Shown: positions 32,763-42,556 of the stretch, piece by piece
How positions within the stretch are numbered: the stretch's first letter is position 1
How the letters are laid out: each line of letters begins with the position of its first letter
Origin: Bdellovibrionaceae bacterium UBA1609
GTDB lineage: Bacteria > Bdellovibrionota > Bdellovibrionia > Bdellovibrionales > UBA1609
Length of the DNA stretch: 64,000 nt
Direction of reading: 5' to 3'
Assembly: GCA_002321895.1 (NCBI GenBank)
Contig: DCMZ01000004.1
Location: 1 to 64,000 of the forward strand
Notes under the pieces: model-generated
What the model was told of the DNA's origin: nothing
The model's input: only the letters and a program-made list of their open reading frames with translations
Databases searched by the model: none
Position numbers and translations under genes: made by a program

Positions 32763-34604
32763 ATGGGGAAAATTCATAAGTTATCAAATCAAGTTGTCGA
32801 TCAAATTGCCGCTGGAGAAGTGGTAGAACGTCCGTCTCATATGGTTAAGGAGTTGGTGGAAAATGCCATCGATGCCGGAGCTACAGAAGTAGAAGTGGAG
32901 TTTGATCAGGGTGGAAAGTTTGTTAGTGTTTCTGACAACGGTTCAGGAATGTCTGCGGAAGATTTAGAGCGGTGTTTGTTGAGACACGCGACCTCTAAAA
33001 TCAGTGAGGCTGATGATCTGTGGGATTTAGACAGCTTTGGTTTTCGTGGTGAAGCTTTGGCGAGTATCGCTGCGGTGAGTGTCTTGGATATTACTACGCG
33101 CACTTCCCAAGATGAAAGTGCAAATTCTTTACATAGTGAGTTTGGGGAGCTGGGATCAGTTCAATCCAAAGGTGGGTCCATAGGGACGCGAATAATAGTT
33201 CAGAGACTCTTTGAAAATACTCCTGCCCGGCTAAAATTTTTAAAATCAGACACCGCTGAGCACACTCAAATTAAAAATATTTTAAAGGGGCTAGCTCTCG
33301 CCAACCCTCAGGTGGGATTTAGAATCCGACAAAAAGGAAAGCTTCTCTTTATGTGGCCCTCTTGTGAAGCGCAAGAGCGTTGTGAGCAGGTGCTTGATTT
33401 TTCCCCATTGTACTTTGGCGAATCCGAGGTCGGTGGATTAAAAGCAAGTATTTACGTGGGGGCTCCCAACAAGACGGTTAAAACCTCTCGACAAATTTTT
33501 ACTTTTGTACAAAGTCGAATTGTTCAAGATCGTAGTTTGCAGGCAGCGGTGATGGATGCCTATCGCTCCCTTTTAATGCATGGCGAGTATCCAGTGGCCT
33601 GTATTTTCGTTGAAGCACCCAAGCATGAAGTGGATGTAAATATTCATCCCACGAAGTCTCAGGTGAAATTTGAAAATGCATCCAATGCCTTTCGGGTGGT
33701 GCTTCGGTCAGTGCGTTCCGTTTTGGAATCGGCTCCTTGGGTTAAAGATTTGAAGCCATCAACTTCTGGAGCCTCACCTTATGTCAAAGAGTCGATCGTT
33801 TCTCCCGAATCCACTCAGGTGGAGATGCTCTATAACGAGCCAGTGGTTTACAAAACGAAATCCATTCAGCGCGAGGTGCAAAAAAGTGAAGCGTTGAACC
33901 CAGTTACATCAGAGGGTTCTTCGAATTTGATTTCTCAGATTCCAGCACACAGTGAGATGAACATTGAACGAGCAGTAAGGTCAGAGGAACCTGTTATTGA
34001 AAGTGATGTTGCGACTGGATTCTTTTCTAGTTTACATGTTGTGGGGCAGGCGCATCTTACCTATATTATTGCACAGTCTTCCGAGGCGATGATAATTGTC
34101 GATCAACATGCGGCTCACGAGCGAGTTATGTATGAAAAGCTAATGGCCCATTGGAAAAATGGAAATTTAGACATTCAGCAGTTTCTGATTCCATTGACAG
34201 TGGACTTAGATAGTGAACAAGTTGAGGCGATTGTTAATTACCAATCGGAAGTAGAAAAGTTAGGCCTCGAGATTGATCAAGCGGGTCCAGAAACCTTAGC
34301 CGTTCGTGCAGCTCCCAATTTGCTTCGAGAGAAATCCATAGCAGCCGCTTTAGAAGTTTTAGGTCGAGAGCTAATAGAGGTTTCTGGAAGCTTCGCCGTG
34401 GAAAAAACCATTTCTGATGTTTGTGCGACCATGGCCTGTCATTCTGTGATTCGAGCTGGGCAGTCTATGAGTCGTGAAGAAATGATTTCGTTGTTGAAGC
34501 AAATGGATGAGTTTCCACTCTCCAGTTTCTGTCCACATGGTCGACCTGTTTATGTGGAATATCCATTTAATAAGTTAGAAAGAGATTTTGGTCGAATTGT
34601 CTAA
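32763..34604 (+). CDS. mutL: DNA mismatch repair protein MutL
   Basis: A 613-residue GHKL ATPase. The N-terminal ATPase motifs are NAIDAGATEVEVEF, DNGSGM and GFRGEALASI. A Ser/Glu-rich linker joins it to the C-terminal dimerisation domain, which has the endonuclease motif DQHAAHERVMYE and also ACHSVIRAG and CPHGRPV. This type of MutL nicks DNA without MutH. It opens the block mutL-miaA-yicC-gmk-rpoZ-rsh and overlaps the miaA start. Confidence 0.96.
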   Translation: MGKIHKLSNQVVDQIAAGEVVERPSHMVKELVENAIDAGATEVEVEFDQGGKFVSVSDNGSGMSAEDLERCLLRHATSKISEADDLWDLDSFGFRGEALASIAAVSVLDITTRTSQDESANSLHSEFGELGSVQSKGGSIGTRIIVQRLFENTPARLKFLKSDTAEHTQIKNILKGLALANPQVGFRIRQKGKLLFMWPSCEAQERCEQVLDFSPLYFGESEVGGLKASIYVGAPNKTVKTSRQIFTFVQSRIVQDRSLQAAVMDAYRSLLMHGEYPVACIFVEAPKHEVDVNIHPTKSQVKFENASNAFRVVLRSVRSVLESAPWVKDLKPSTSGASPYVKESIVSPESTQVEMLYNEPVVYKTKSIQREVQKSEALNPVTSEGSSNLISQIPAHSEMNIERAVRSEEPVIESDVATGFFSSLHVVGQAHLTYIIAQSSEAMIIVDQHAAHERVMYEKLMAHWKNGNLDIQQFLIPLTVDLDSEQVEAIVNYQSEVEKLGLEIDQAGPETLAVRAAPNLLREKSIAAALEVLGRELIEVSGSFAVEKTISDVCATMACHSVIRAGQSMSREEMISLLKQMDEFPLSSFCPHGRPVYVEYPFNKLERDFGRIV

Positions 34605-35568
34605 TTCTAGCTTCAAATATACTCCTTTGATTTTTGTTTGTGGGCCTACGTGCAGTGGTAAGTCGGAATTGGCTATACAGATTGCTGAACACTATGGCAC
34701 CGAAATTATCAATGGCGACTCTGTTCAACTTTTTGCTGGTGTGGATATTGGAACAGCCAAGCCTAGTCCTGAGGATTTGCATCGAGTCCCGCATCATCTT
34801 TTTAGTGTGATTGAAAAAGGGGATGCTTGTACAGCTGGGGAGTATCGTAGAAGAGCGCTAGAATATATTCAGAGAGGGGCAAAGGATCGGCCATTGGTGA
34901 TTGTGGGTGGCAGCGGGTTTTATTTGCAGGCTTTAGAGTTGGGGATGTTTGACGTCGAAGAAGTTTCCTCGGAGGCGCTCCATCAAATCGACTCTATCTA
35001 TTCAGCCCAAGGGTTGAAAGGTCTGTTTGAGCGATTGAGAGAGTTGGATAGTGCCCATGCGCATCGGGTCTACGAGCAAGATGAATATCGCATTCGCCGT
35101 GCGTTGGGTTTGATGCTGACTTTAAATAAATCTATGACAGAAATACATCGCGATTTTGCACTTCAACAAGAAAAGACAAAGTTGCCTCATCCCATTTTAA
35201 AATTGGGCGTGGATGTGGAGCGTGAAGCCTTGCGGAAACGTGTGGTTCAGAGAACGGAGAAGATGATTGATCGGGGTCTTGTTCAGGAAGTCCAGTCTCT
35301 ATTGGGTGAGGGTTTGTCTGAGTGGGCGCCCATGAAAAGTATTGGATACAAAGAGGTTGTGGATCACTTAAACGGACAGTACGGTCTTGATGAAATGAAG
35401 GAAGAGATCATCAAAAATACTATGCGCCTAGCCAAGCGACAGCGCACCTGGTTTAAGAAAGACAAGCAAATCCAATGGTTGAATGGTCTTGATCCCTCCG
35501 AGCAAAAGTGGCATCTTGTGGACTCCATTATTAGGGAATGGTTAACCAACCTGGAGTCACTCACTTGA
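34588..35568 (+). CDS. miaA: tRNA dimethylallyltransferase MiaA
   Basis: A 326-residue enzyme that adds a dimethylallyl group to A37 of tRNAs reading UNN codons. Conserved motifs are the P-loop GPTCSGKSELA, the substrate-binding GDSVQLFAGVDIGTAKPS and the later GGSGFYLQAL and KRQRTWFKKD. The start is TTG, either 34588 (17-base overlap with mutL) or 34597 (8-base overlap). AAAGAG lies near the first, so I use it. Confidence 0.94.
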   Translation: MVELSNSSFKYTPLIFVCGPTCSGKSELAIQIAEHYGTEIINGDSVQLFAGVDIGTAKPSPEDLHRVPHHLFSVIEKGDACTAGEYRRRALEYIQRGAKDRPLVIVGGSGFYLQALELGMFDVEEVSSEALHQIDSIYSAQGLKGLFERLRELDSAHAHRVYEQDEYRIRRALGLMLTLNKSMTEIHRDFALQQEKTKLPHPILKLGVDVEREALRKRVVQRTEKMIDRGLVQEVQSLLGEGLSEWAPMKSIGYKEVVDHLNGQYGLDEMKEEIIKNTMRLAKRQRTWFKKDKQIQWLNGLDPSEQKWHLVDSIIREWLTNLESLT

Positions 35569-36446
35569 AAAGCATGACTGGATTTGGTTCGGCAAAAGCG
35601 GCCAATACAAAATTAGACTTAGAAATTAGCATTAAGACAGTGAATGGTCGTTTTCTAGAATTTAAACCACATATTCCAAGAGATTTCGTAGAGTTTGAAT
35701 CCGCTATTAAAAGTGAAATTAAAAGTTTGTTTCAGCGAGGAAGCGTAGATGTTTACGTGAATCGTCGATACAAAGAAGGTGGTAAAAAAATCACCATCGA
35801 GTCCAATGGGAGTTTGGCCCGAGCCTGGAAAAAAGAATTTGTTAAAATTGATAAACAATTAAAGTTGAATAGTGCTGTAGACTTAAATCACGCTTTGAGA
35901 CAGTTCCCGGATATTTTGAAGGTGGACGAACAGCCAGTGATTAACGCTGAAATTAAAAAGCTACTATTGAGTACAGTTAAGAGTGCAGCTGCAAACTGTG
36001 ATAAAGAGCGAGCGCGTGAAGGCAAGGCTCTGAAAAAAGAGTTACTGGCCTTATTGGTACAGTTGCAAGCCCAAGTGGAAGATATGAAGCGGCAAAAGGA
36101 AAGTGCATTAAAATCCTTAGAGACTCGCTATAAAGAAAGACTTAAAAAGTTAGGAATGCCTGAAGATGCTGATCCTCAGCGCATTGCTCAAGAGATCGTC
36201 GTGCAGGTGGATAAAGCGGATATCCAAGAGGAACTCACTCGACTGCAAGAACATATGAGAGCGTTCAAGACTTTAGCCAGTAAGTCTGGTTCTATTGGGA
36301 AAAAGTTAGATTTTTACACTCAAGAGCTCCTACGTGAGGTCAATACGATTGGGTCCAAATCTCAAGTGGCTAAATTGACTGGAGCTGTGGTTGAGGCAAA
36401 ATCAATTATAGAGCGCATACGAGAACAGGTTCAGAATATAGAATGA
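35565..36446 (+). CDS. yicC: YicC/YloC-family endoribonuclease-like protein
   Basis: A 293-residue protein that starts with the family signature KSMTGFGSAKA. The C-terminal half ends in GKKLDFYTQELLREVNTIGSK, the conserved DUF1732 region. Members of this family act on or near RNA, reported as an RNase in E. coli. The TTG at 35565 overlaps the miaA stop (TTGA) and has GGAG at spacing 9, and it fits the family's N-terminus; the longer frame from 35538 does not. Confidence 0.93.
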   Translation: MKSMTGFGSAKAANTKLDLEISIKTVNGRFLEFKPHIPRDFVEFESAIKSEIKSLFQRGSVDVYVNRRYKEGGKKITIESNGSLARAWKKEFVKIDKQLKLNSAVDLNHALRQFPDILKVDEQPVINAEIKKLLLSTVKSAAANCDKERAREGKALKKELLALLVQLQAQVEDMKRQKESALKSLETRYKERLKKLGMPEDADPQRIAQEIVVQVDKADIQEELTRLQEHMRAFKTLASKSGSIGKKLDFYTQELLREVNTIGSKSQVAKLTGAVVEAKSIIERIREQVQNIE

Positions 36447-37015
36447 AAAAAACTTTGATCATCGTCGTTGGTCCCAGTGGCGCAGGAAAGTCTTCCTTCG
36501 TCGACAAGATCATTGATGAGGTGGATTATTTAGTAGATACCGTGACCTTCACTACAAGAGGGATGCGCTCTGGTGAGTCTGAAGGTCATCCCTATCACTT
36601 TGTCAGTCGTGAAAAATTTGAAGCACTTATAAAAGAAGATTATTTTGTGGAATGGGCAGAGGTTCATGGAAACCTCTATGGAACCCCCCATGTTCAAATT
36701 GAGGACATTTGGAAGCAGGGGAAGAGCGTGATCATGGATGTGGATGTGCAAGGGGCACATACATTTAAGAAGCGATTTCCCGAGGAGAGCTTCACGCTGT
36801 TTATTAAGCCTCCAGATATGGAAGCGCTCCGTGAGCGAGTCATTAAGCGAGATGGAGCCACCACCACTCCCGAGCAGTTGGAAGTGCGAATGGAGAATGC
36901 AAAACACGAAATGAGCTTAGCGGATAACTTTGACGCGCAGCTTATAAATAGTGAATTTGAGTCTTCCTACGCTCAATTCAAGAAAATCATTGAAGATTAC
37001 CTAAAAAACTCGTAA
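36443..37015 (+). CDS. gmk: Guanylate kinase
   Basis: A 190-residue enzyme converting GMP to GDP. The P-loop is GPSGAGKSS, and the GMP-binding region has [19 protein letters not shown] and [11 protein letters not shown]. The lid segment is [18 protein letters not shown]. It overlaps yicC by 4 bases (ATGA) and lies upstream of rpoZ and rsh, a conserved arrangement linking guanine nucleotides with the stringent response. Confidence 0.96.
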   Translation: MKKTLIIVVGPSGAGKSSFVDKIIDEVDYLVDTVTFTTRGMRSGESEGHPYHFVSREKFEALIKEDYFVEWAEVHGNLYGTPHVQIEDIWKQGKSVIMDVDVQGAHTFKKRFPEESFTLFIKPPDMEALRERVIKRDGATTTPEQLEVRMENAKHEMSLADNFDAQLINSEFESSYAQFKKIIEDYLKNS

Positions 37016-37044
37016 TTTCCAGGCTTTGTTACAAGGAGATAATA

Positions 37045-37284
37045 GTGGCTCGCATTACCGTAGAAGATTGCCTGGATAAAGTAGATAACCGATTTGCTCT
37101 TGTCCTACTCGTTGCTAAGCGTGCGAAACAACTAGTGAAAGGTGATAAGCCTGTGATCCCTTTGGGAAACAACAAGCAGGTGGTTTCTGCACTTCGTGAA
37201 GTGGCTGCAAATAAGGTTTATTTTACTGTTGATGAATCTGAGCAAACGATTCAGCAGCAGATTGTGGCTGACTTGAATAAATAA
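37045..37284 (+). CDS. rpoZ: RNA polymerase omega subunit
   Basis: A 79-residue protein with the family start [28 protein letters not shown]. It assists RNA polymerase assembly and in E. coli forms part of a ppGpp site. The GTG start has AAGGAG at the right distance. The gene lies between gmk and rsh, as in many proteobacteria. Confidence 0.96.
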   Translation: MARITVEDCLDKVDNRFALVLLVAKRAKQLVKGDKPVIPLGNNKQVVSALREVAANKVYFTVDESEQTIQQQIVADLNK

Positions 37285-37379
37285 CTTCATAAATGACCGT
37301 TAGTTTTCCTCGTAATTGACCGAAAAGACTAGAGTTTTAAGCGTACACTCCGATAGATAATGAGTGAGGAAAATGCGCA

Positions 37380-39596
37380 ATGAGTGAAATCGCAACTGAT
37401 ATCCCATTATCAGAGAAGACACCACAAACTATCGATGAGCTTGTTGAATCCCTTGAGGGTCATTATTCGAAAGATGATCTAGAGACTCTTCGTAAATGCT
37501 ATGAGTTCAGTGAAAAGGCTCACGACGGGCAAGTGCGCCGAAGTGGGGAGCCTTATATTTCCCATCCTTTAAGTGTTGCTGGAATCTTGGCCGAATTACG
37601 TCTTGATATGTCGACGATTTGCACCGGACTTCTCCATGACACTGTAGAAGATACGGACGTAGATATTGAGGATATTGAAGAGCGTTTTGGTAAAAGCGTG
37701 GCTCATCTCGTAGATGGAGTGACGAAAATCACTCAAATGAAATTTCGAAACACCCATGAAAAGCAGGGTGAGAATATTCGAAAAATGATTGTAGCCATGG
37801 GTAAAGATGTTCGAGTCATTTTAGTGAAGCTCGCGGATCGCTTGCATAACATGAGAACTCTCAACCATATGCCCTATCAGAAGCAGGCGAGAATTGCTCA
37901 AGAGACTTTGGACATTTACGCTCCTTTGGCCAGTCGACTGGGTATCAACTCTATAAAAATTGAGCTGGAGGATTTGAGCTTTCGCTATGGTTATCCGGAC
38001 ATGTATTACGAGTTGGCTCAAAAAGTCGCAAAGAAAAAGAAAGAACGTGAAAAGTACATCGACGATGTAAAGCGCATTCTTAATCAAGTGATCGTAGATC
38101 GATCTAAAATTAAGTTTGAGATTTATGGTCGCCCCAAGCATTTGTATTCGATTTACAAGAAGATCACTCATAGAAACTTAGATTACGAACAAATTTATGA
38201 CATTCTTGCGTTTAGAGTGATCGTCGGTACATTGCCCGAATGTTATGAAGTTTTAGGTTTGGTTCATGCTTTGTGGAAACCTATTCCCGGGCGTTTTAAA
38301 GACTTTATTGCTATGCCCAAGGCCAATAATTATCAATCTCTGCATACTACGGTGATTGGCCCTGGCGCTGAACGTATTGAAATACAGATTCGAACTAAAG
38401 AGATGCATCTGATTGCGGAAAAGGGGATTGCAGCCCATTGGACTTATAAAGAAGAGTCGAAAGGGAATAAGTCCGCAGCAGGTGTAGATGCCATCGAAAA
38501 GTACAATTGGTTGCGTGATCTGGTGAGCATGCACCAACAGACCGATAGCTCGGATGAATTTTTAGAAAACGTAAAAACTGAACTTTTTGATACTGAAATT
38601 TATGTGTTCACCCCCAAGGGTGATGTGAAGGAATTTCCCGATGGAGCTACTCCTATCGATTTTGCCTATGCTGTACACACGGATGTTGGAAATCGGATCG
38701 TTGCGGCTCGAGTGAACGGAAAACTTGTTCCACTAAAGTATGAGCTGCAAAATGGTGATAATGTGGAGGTCATCACCTCGAAGAACCAAACTCCATCAAA
38801 GGATTGGCTCAACTATTCTGTAACCACACGGGCTCGATCGAAGATCAGGCATCATGTGAAGCAAGAGCAACGTCAAAGGTCCTTTGAGTTGGGTAAAGAG
38901 CTAATTGAAAAAAGTCTTCGAAAAGCAGGAACTAGTGTAAATAAACTCCTAAAGGGGCCTGAGTTTGAGAAGTTTTTAAAGGACCAGGGTTGTCCCTCAA
39001 TTGATGATATGTACGTTAAAGTGGGCTACGGGAAAATGACGCCCAAGTTTATAATAGAAACTTTGATACCAGACACCGGAGTCCAGGAAGAAGAGCAGGG
39101 CTTTCTGCAAAAGGCTTTTCAGTCAGCAGCTCGTAAGAAAAAGAAGTCCAATAACCTCATTTCTGTGGATGGAATGAGTGATGTTATGGTGCGGTTTGCA
39201 AAGTGCTGTAACCCAATACCAGGGGATTCGATTCTTGGCTTTATCACTTTGGGTCGAGGGATTGTGATTCACCGATCCGATTGTCCCAAGGCCTATGAAT
39301 TTGATCAAGATCGACAAATCGATGTGGAGTGGGCGGGGAGTGATAACACTCCTGTACGCCAGGTTAGGCTGCGAGTGGCGTGCTATAACAACCCAGGGCT
39401 CTTGAAGGATATGTCGGAAGTGTTCGCTCGTAACGGTGTTAACATTAACGGCGTAAACACCAAAAATAGTTCTGACGGACGTGTCGTCTGTCATTTTGAG
39501 ATCAGTGTTCGAAACACGCAGCATCTTTCTGAAACCATGGCTGAGTTACAAAAGGTTAAAGGTGTTTTAGGCGTTAGTCGTCTTACAAAGTCCTAG
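37380..39596 (+). CDS. spoT: Bifunctional (p)ppGpp synthetase/hydrolase (Rsh)
   Basis: A 738-residue RelA/SpoT homologue. The N-terminal HD hydrolase domain has HPLSVAGILAEL and the key HDTVEDTD pair. The synthetase domain has RFKDFIAMPKANNYQSLHTTV. A TGS domain (VFTPKGDVKEFPDGATPIDFAYAVHTDVG, split) and a C-terminal ACT domain (VRLRVACYNNPGLLKDMSEVF, split) follow. Both catalytic halves look intact, so it should both make and degrade ppGpp. The upstream rpoZ is 95 bases away. Its 3' end overlaps the convergent gene at 39583 by 14 bases. Confidence 0.96.
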   Translation: MSEIATDIPLSEKTPQTIDELVESLEGHYSKDDLETLRKCYEFSEKAHDGQVRRSGEPYISHPLSVAGILAELRLDMSTICTGLLHDTVEDTDVDIEDIEERFGKSVAHLVDGVTKITQMKFRNTHEKQGENIRKMIVAMGKDVRVILVKLADRLHNMRTLNHMPYQKQARIAQETLDIYAPLASRLGINSIKIELEDLSFRYGYPDMYYELAQKVAKKKKEREKYIDDVKRILNQVIVDRSKIKFEIYGRPKHLYSIYKKITHRNLDYEQIYDILAFRVIVGTLPECYEVLGLVHALWKPIPGRFKDFIAMPKANNYQSLHTTVIGPGAERIEIQIRTKEMHLIAEKGIAAHWTYKEESKGNKSAAGVDAIEKYNWLRDLVSMHQQTDSSDEFLENVKTELFDTEIYVFTPKGDVKEFPDGATPIDFAYAVHTDVGNRIVAARVNGKLVPLKYELQNGDNVEVITSKNQTPSKDWLNYSVTTRARSKIRHHVKQEQRQRSFELGKELIEKSLRKAGTSVNKLLKGPEFEKFLKDQGCPSIDDMYVKVGYGKMTPKFIIETLIPDTGVQEEEQGFLQKAFQSAARKKKKSNNLISVDGMSDVMVRFAKCCNPIPGDSILGFITLGRGIVIHRSDCPKAYEFDQDRQIDVEWAGSDNTPVRQVRLRVACYNNPGLLKDMSEVFARNGVNINGVNTKNSSDGRVVCHFEISVRNTQHLSETMAELQKVKGVLGVSRLTKS

Positions 39597-40299
39597 GGTG
39601 AATCTCACACTCAATAAGGCTTCTTAAATCAAAAAAGGGATAGTAAGTTTGTTGCTTAATGCGCGTGCCTTGATTGGAAAACCCAGTGGCAATGGTTAGG
39701 GCGTTGTATCTTCCTTTATGGGAAAAACTTAACAAGAGTTCTGGAATTCGGGTGGATGAGTGAGTGCCACGGACCTTAAGTTCATATCTTAAAAAATTCT
39801 CGTTTACAGGTCGGTTTCCATAGGACCACTCTTCTGGTTGTTCCTGCGAGAGGTGAGTGAAGACTCGCCGATAAGTGGACATTGAGTTCGTCGAAATTTC
39901 TGTGACCTGGCAGTACCCTTTGTAAGCACTGGCTGTGGAGATGTTTTCGGGCAAATTATTTTCACAGCCAATCATCATAAAGTCGGTGATTTCATCAACC
40001 ATATGAATGTGGGAGAGGGGTTCGGGAGTTATTTCAGAGCGTATGGGGAATGCTTGATGTTGCAGGGTAATGGCTGTGCCCAATTGGAAGTGGCTTTCAG
40101 TGATGGACCAGCTAACCCATTGTGGGGAGAAGTACTCATGATCAACAAAAGTAGGGTGGGCAGAATTGAGTACTATTGGTTCGTAGGTGTGAGGAAGAGC
40201 GTTCTTTTTCATGGCTCCACATTCTAGCTGAATCGAATTTTCTGCTGCTGCGCTGAACGAGAATAGAAACAGTAATAGATAGAAAGTAAAATACCTCAT
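39583..40299 (-). CDS. Secreted hypothetical protein
   Basis: A 238-residue protein starting MRYFTFYLLLFLFSFSAAAE with a clear signal peptide. The mature part has six or so cysteines and a mixed strand pattern with no family I recognise. The frame opens as far up as 40542, but the ATG at 40299 has AGGAGT at spacing 8 and begins the signal peptide. It converges on rsh and overlaps its 3' end. Confidence 0.72.
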   Translation of the reverse strand: MRYFTFYLLLFLFSFSAAAENSIQLECGAMKKNALPHTYEPIVLNSAHPTFVDHEYFSPQWVSWSITESHFQLGTAITLQHQAFPIRSEITPEPLSHIHMVDEITDFMMIGCENNLPENISTASAYKGYCQVTEISTNSMSTYRRVFTHLSQEQPEEWSYGNRPVNENFLRYELKVRGTHSSTRIPELLLSFSHKGRYNALTIATGFSNQGTRIKQQTYYPFFDLRSLIECEIHPRTL

Positions 40300-40421
40300 T
40301 GCTAAGACTCCTAATCCTTGGTTCTTAATTAGAATGTTAGATTTGAATTTCTGGTTTGTGATGAGGGTATAATTTGAGTTCAATTTGATTAAGAACTCGA
40401 CGAGACGAACTTCTGGTAAAT

Positions 40422-40452
40422 AAAAAAAACGCCGGGGTGATGCTCCCGGCGT
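40422..40452 (-). terminator. Terminator of the PilZ gene
   Basis: Stem ACGCCGGG/CCCGGCGT, and on the minus strand eight T residues follow. It lies about 40 bases beyond the PilZ-protein stop codon. Confidence 0.88.
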
Positions 40453-40490
40453 AGATATTATTTTTGCTAACCCTAATGTTGGATGCTGGC

Positions 40491-40856
40491 TCAGATGATT
40501 TGTACCCTTCGCAGATGATCGTCTAAATGAAGCTCTTTCCACTTTTGTGGAATGGTGCCTAGTGGGTGTAAAAACTCAATCCCAACGTTGTTTAAATTTA
40601 TAGTTTCAGTATTACGGACCCATTTTACATGAGCTCGCACATTCAATAGGACTCTCCCGGCAAATACCATTTTTATCTTTACGTTATCGCCCACGTTGAT
40701 ACTGCTATTTGCCCCCATGCTAATGCATAAGCCGTGGGGTGATAGGTTATTGATCCATTGTGGGGGAACTCGTTTCCCATCGCATTCGATGGACCACAGT
40801 CTCGGATCCAAAATTTGGTATCGAGTTTCATTTCTGAATGTATTTAACTCCGACAT
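40491..40856 (-). CDS. Single-domain PilZ protein (c-di-GMP receptor candidate)
   Basis: A 121-residue PilZ-domain protein. The ligand motifs are both present: RNETR, which is the RxxxR signature, and NLSPHG about 26 residues later, which is the [D/N]xSxxG signature. It therefore probably binds cyclic di-GMP. With no other domain it would act by protein contact. The frame opens at 40952, but the ATG at 40856 has GGGGAGAG at spacing about 6, and the region before it is not protein-like. The upstream gap to 41145 has no gene. Confidence 0.88.
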   Translation of the reverse strand: MSELNTFRNETRYQILDPRLWSIECDGKRVPPQWINNLSPHGLCISMGANSSINVGDNVKIKMVFAGRVLLNVRAHVKWVRNTETINLNNVGIEFLHPLGTIPQKWKELHLDDHLRRVQII

Positions 40857-41145
40857 TTTAGCTCTCCCCTCGCCCCTACACGCATTTGTTACATAATAAT
40901 TGCAGTGGGTGTGCCATCCCAGATGGAATGAATCGGGCAAAGGACGTATCAAGTTGAGAAGACCTTGGTTATCTCCTCAACAGTGCATTTTAGCTGATCA
41001 GTTTGTTTGTAAATAGTTAGGCAAAAATTTTTAGATGTGTGTTGCAAGTCTATGACAACGGTTGAGGAATGTCTCGCTCTAGCACCCCCATTCTAAAAAT
41101 ATCAGAAATGTCGTGAGTGAACGAGTTAGAAAATCGTCGAATTAA

Positions 41146-42000
41146 TTACCAGCGAAACCCATAGCCCACTTTAATGATCAAGCTAGATGCTGATACATCT
41201 TCGGAGGGAGGATATAATCCGTAGTCGACTTGAAAAGGAATCATACTGTTGCCATTTCCAAAATGCCAATCGAATCCAAAGGATACGCCATAAAAACTAG
41301 TGCTCGCAACGCTGTCTTCATCGATGGCTGTAACATCGGAACCTGTAGGTACAAGTAGTCCTAAGTGGGCACCGGCGTAGGGGCGAAAACTACCCTCAGA
41401 GAACATATAGCGAATCAAGCCATCCGCTGAAAAGTAGTTGATGTTGACTTCGCAGACGGCAGGGTTTGAGTCTGAATCCAAACATGTGGAGTCTCCGGCA
41501 TCTTTTGTTGAAAGTTGCTGTAAACCCACTCCAGCTCTTAAATTCCAAGTAGAGGTGAGGGGGAAGTCTGCAAAAGCCTTTACTGAAAAACCACTGCCAG
41601 CCAGATCTCTGGTAGGGTCACCCTCTTTTTCTACAGTCATTGTGTCAGATTGCATTCCAATAATTCCGCCGACCATTATGGCTTGGCCTGTGGGTCTTTC
41701 TTTGTTGGGCTTGCTCTTTGATTTGGCTCTAACAAATAACCCTCTTTTTAGTTTCGACTTACCAACGATTTGTGCGACGGCTCTTCCCTTTTTTACCGAA
41801 ACGATTTTAACCTTTCCAACAAGTTTACCTTTCTTGGTGTAGACGGGAATGGTTTGACCTTTTTTGAAATTATCGCTCTTGCTGAGTTTAACCAATGCTT
41901 TGTTGCCCTTTACTTTTACAATCCTTCCGGCTTGTGCATTTGGTAGTGCAATAATAAAGAAGGCCATTAGGGCTAAGAGTGCTGTGGCTGGATGTTTCAT
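41146..42000 (-). CDS. SH3/KOW-like domain plus beta-barrel outer membrane protein
   Basis: A 284-residue protein with a signal peptide ending AQA. Residues 25-95 form a basic strand-rich SH3- or KOW-like domain (GRIVKVKGNKALVKLSKSDNF, split, then VKIVSVKKGRAVAQIVG). Residues about 105-284 look like a small outer-membrane barrel that ends in SLIIKVGYGFRW, with the aromatic C-terminal Trp. It overlaps the upstream lipoprotein gene by 4 bases, so the two are translated together. Confidence 0.8.
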   Translation of the reverse strand: MKHPATALLALMAFFIIALPNAQAGRIVKVKGNKALVKLSKSDNFKKGQTIPVYTKKGKLVGKVKIVSVKKGRAVAQIVGKSKLKRGLFVRAKSKSKPNKERPTGQAIMVGGIIGMQSDTMTVEKEGDPTRDLAGSGFSVKAFADFPLTSTWNLRAGVGLQQLSTKDAGDSTCLDSDSNPAVCEVNINYFSADGLIRYMFSEGSFRPYAGAHLGLLVPTGSDVTAIDEDSVASTSFYGVSFGFDWHFGNGNSMIPFQVDYGLYPPSEDVSASSLIIKVGYGFRW

Positions 42001-42389
42001 AGTAGGTGCTCCTCGACAAGCTGATTAAAACTTAATAGGGATTCATTAAATAAGAGATCATTGTTCCAGTTTAACTTTGGGTTGAGTTGGCAATAGGCGA
42101 ACTCGTTTGTGGCTTTTAAATGTCTGGAAAGATAATTTACTGAGCCATTTCCATAGAGCACGATATCTTTTTCGGTATAAGACCCTTGGGGTCCAATTTC
42201 TTTTAAAATAGATTTTTCGGTGGGCTCTACATAGCAAGAGGTGAACATTGAAGTGGAAATTCCAGCTTTGGTAAAGGCTTCTTTTTCCAGGACATCTCGG
42301 GCTTCGGAAATATAGAGAGTACAACCGCAAACGAATGCGGCAATGAGTATGAGAAGTAGATGCAAGGGTGCGTGTCTTTTACTAAGCAT
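41997..42389 (-). CDS. Small lipoprotein in operon with the SH3-barrel gene
   Basis: A 130-residue lipoprotein with lipobox FVCGC (the second Cys is the lipidated residue). Three more cysteines lie in the mature part. The family is not recognised. It ends in the ATGA overlap with the barrel gene at 42000, which suggests a role with that protein. Confidence 0.75.
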   Translation of the reverse strand: MLSKRHAPLHLLLILIAAFVCGCTLYISEARDVLEKEAFTKAGISTSMFTSCYVEPTEKSILKEIGPQGSYTEKDIVLYGNGSVNYLSRHLKATNEFAYCQLNPKLNWNNDLLFNESLLSFNQLVEEHLL

Positions 42390-42503
42390 TTCACTATAGA
42401 TTCTAACCTATTAGGCATGCAGGGCTAAGTAGATTTGATGTCTATAGCTGTAGGTCTAGATGATGTTGGCGTTAAGTTTTATGGAGTTCCAAAAATCTCA
42501 AAT

Positions 42504-42529
42504 AAAAAGCCACTCGGAGAGTGGCTTTT
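42504..42529 (-). terminator. Terminator of ssb (works on both strands)
   Basis: Stem GCCACTC/GAGTGGC with loop GGA, with A residues before and T residues after, so it can end transcription in both directions. It lies about 30 bases after the ssb stop. Confidence 0.88.
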
Positions 42530-42556
42530 AGATATCTGCTATATGGAAGGTCGGCC

